NCBI GenBank assembly: GCA_002307065.1
Contig: DBTN01000031.1
Location: forward strand, 1-41,481
Origin: Akkermansiaceae bacterium UBA1315
GTDB taxonomy: Bacteria > Verrucomicrobiota > Verrucomicrobiia > Verrucomicrobiales > Akkermansiaceae
Direction: 5' to 3'
DNA length: 41,481 nucleotides
In this document: positions 41,457 through 41,481 of the stretch, piece by piece
Position numbering within the stretch: position 1 is the stretch's first letter
How the letters are laid out: each line of letters starts with the position of its first letter
Made by a program: the position numbers and the translations under genes
Notes under the pieces: model-generated
Seen by the model: only the letters and a program-made list of their open reading frames with translations
Told to the model about the DNA's origin: nothing
The model's database searches: none

Positions 41457-41481
41457 TGGCGGACAGGGAGGGATTCGAACC
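41457..41481 (-). tRNA. tRNA 3' end, probably tRNA-Ser (partial)
   Basis: The reverse complement ends the window with the T-loop TTCGAAT, the T-stem 3' half CCCTC, the acceptor 3' strand CCTGTCC, the discriminator G and an encoded CCA (41459-41457). G73 and a predicted 5' acceptor GGACAGG are typical of bacterial tRNA-Ser, but the anticodon is outside the window. The accessory block at 36500-41450 ends about 80 bp from this tRNA end, a common site for integration. Confidence 0.7.

Noticed and set aside
1..41481. CRISPR arrays, rRNA genes, prophage structural genes
   Set aside because: No regularly spaced direct repeats with spacers, no rRNA-like segments and no capsid, tail or terminase-like frames were seen on either strand.

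Overview
This 41.5 kb window looks like chromosomal DNA from a verrucomicrobium (PVC superphylum, Verrucomicrobiales-like). The evidence is a huge ThuA / PVC-type dehydrogenase / cytochrome c fusion, a PEP-CTERM secreted protein, a very large PilX-like pseudopilin, a PAS-AraC regulator, GH10 and GH115 hemicellulases, and LptE/BamD-type outer-membrane lipoproteins. Many native starts have no clear Shine-Dalgarno sequence.

Layout. 1-830: the end of an IS3-family element that has cut comM just before its ATPase P-loop. 888-4345 (minus): gatA, gatC and a secreted TPR protein. 4430-7373 (plus): proC, a BamD-like lipoprotein, an LptE-like lipoprotein and a flavin reductase, closed by a palindromic repeat and a strong bidirectional terminator. 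7490-11664: gnd, pgsA, nagA, a small Cys-rich protein and dps. 11816-13039: secreted GH10 xylanase. 13258-19388 (minus): a three-gene operon encoding the ThuA/dehydrogenase/cytochrome protein, a Gfo/Idh/MocA oxidoreductase and an L-fucose-isomerase-like protein, ending in a terminator at 13169-13203. 19466-20239: divergent PAS-AraC regulator. 20535-25014: a small secreted protein, the 1114-aa PilX-like protein and a companion secreted protein. 25508-28444: GH115 alpha-glucuronidase. 28968-29669: PEP-CTERM protein. 29840-32888 (minus): a translationally coupled trio encoding a 70-aa protein, an FAD oxidoreductase with a Cys tail and a short Cys-rich FeoB-like transporter. 33900-36491: HxlR regulator, a divergent PRISE-type reductase and an aldo-keto reductase. 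36500-41481: an accessory block with mobile-gene remnants, a 150-bp MITE-like element and a Gabija-like pair (OLD nuclease plus UvrD-like helicase), abutting the 3' end of a tRNA, probably tRNA-Ser.

The main find is a regulon. A 15-bp unit (TGACGGAATSATACA or close variants) occurs three times as a tandem pair with exactly 21-bp spacing, at 19429-19464, 20397-20432 and 29781-29816. Each pair points at a downstream gene: the sugar-oxidation operon, the PilX-like cluster and the PEP-CTERM gene. Tandem 21-bp spacing is the classic arrangement for AraC-family activators, and the adjacent PAS-AraC gene is the obvious candidate. This would tie a surface pseudopilin and a PEP-CTERM protein to a sugar pathway.

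A second find is a pair of diverged, about 245-bp intergenic repeats (28445-28690 and 33575-33817). Their hairpins are kept by compensatory base changes, which suggests a structured RNA or hairpin DNA element.
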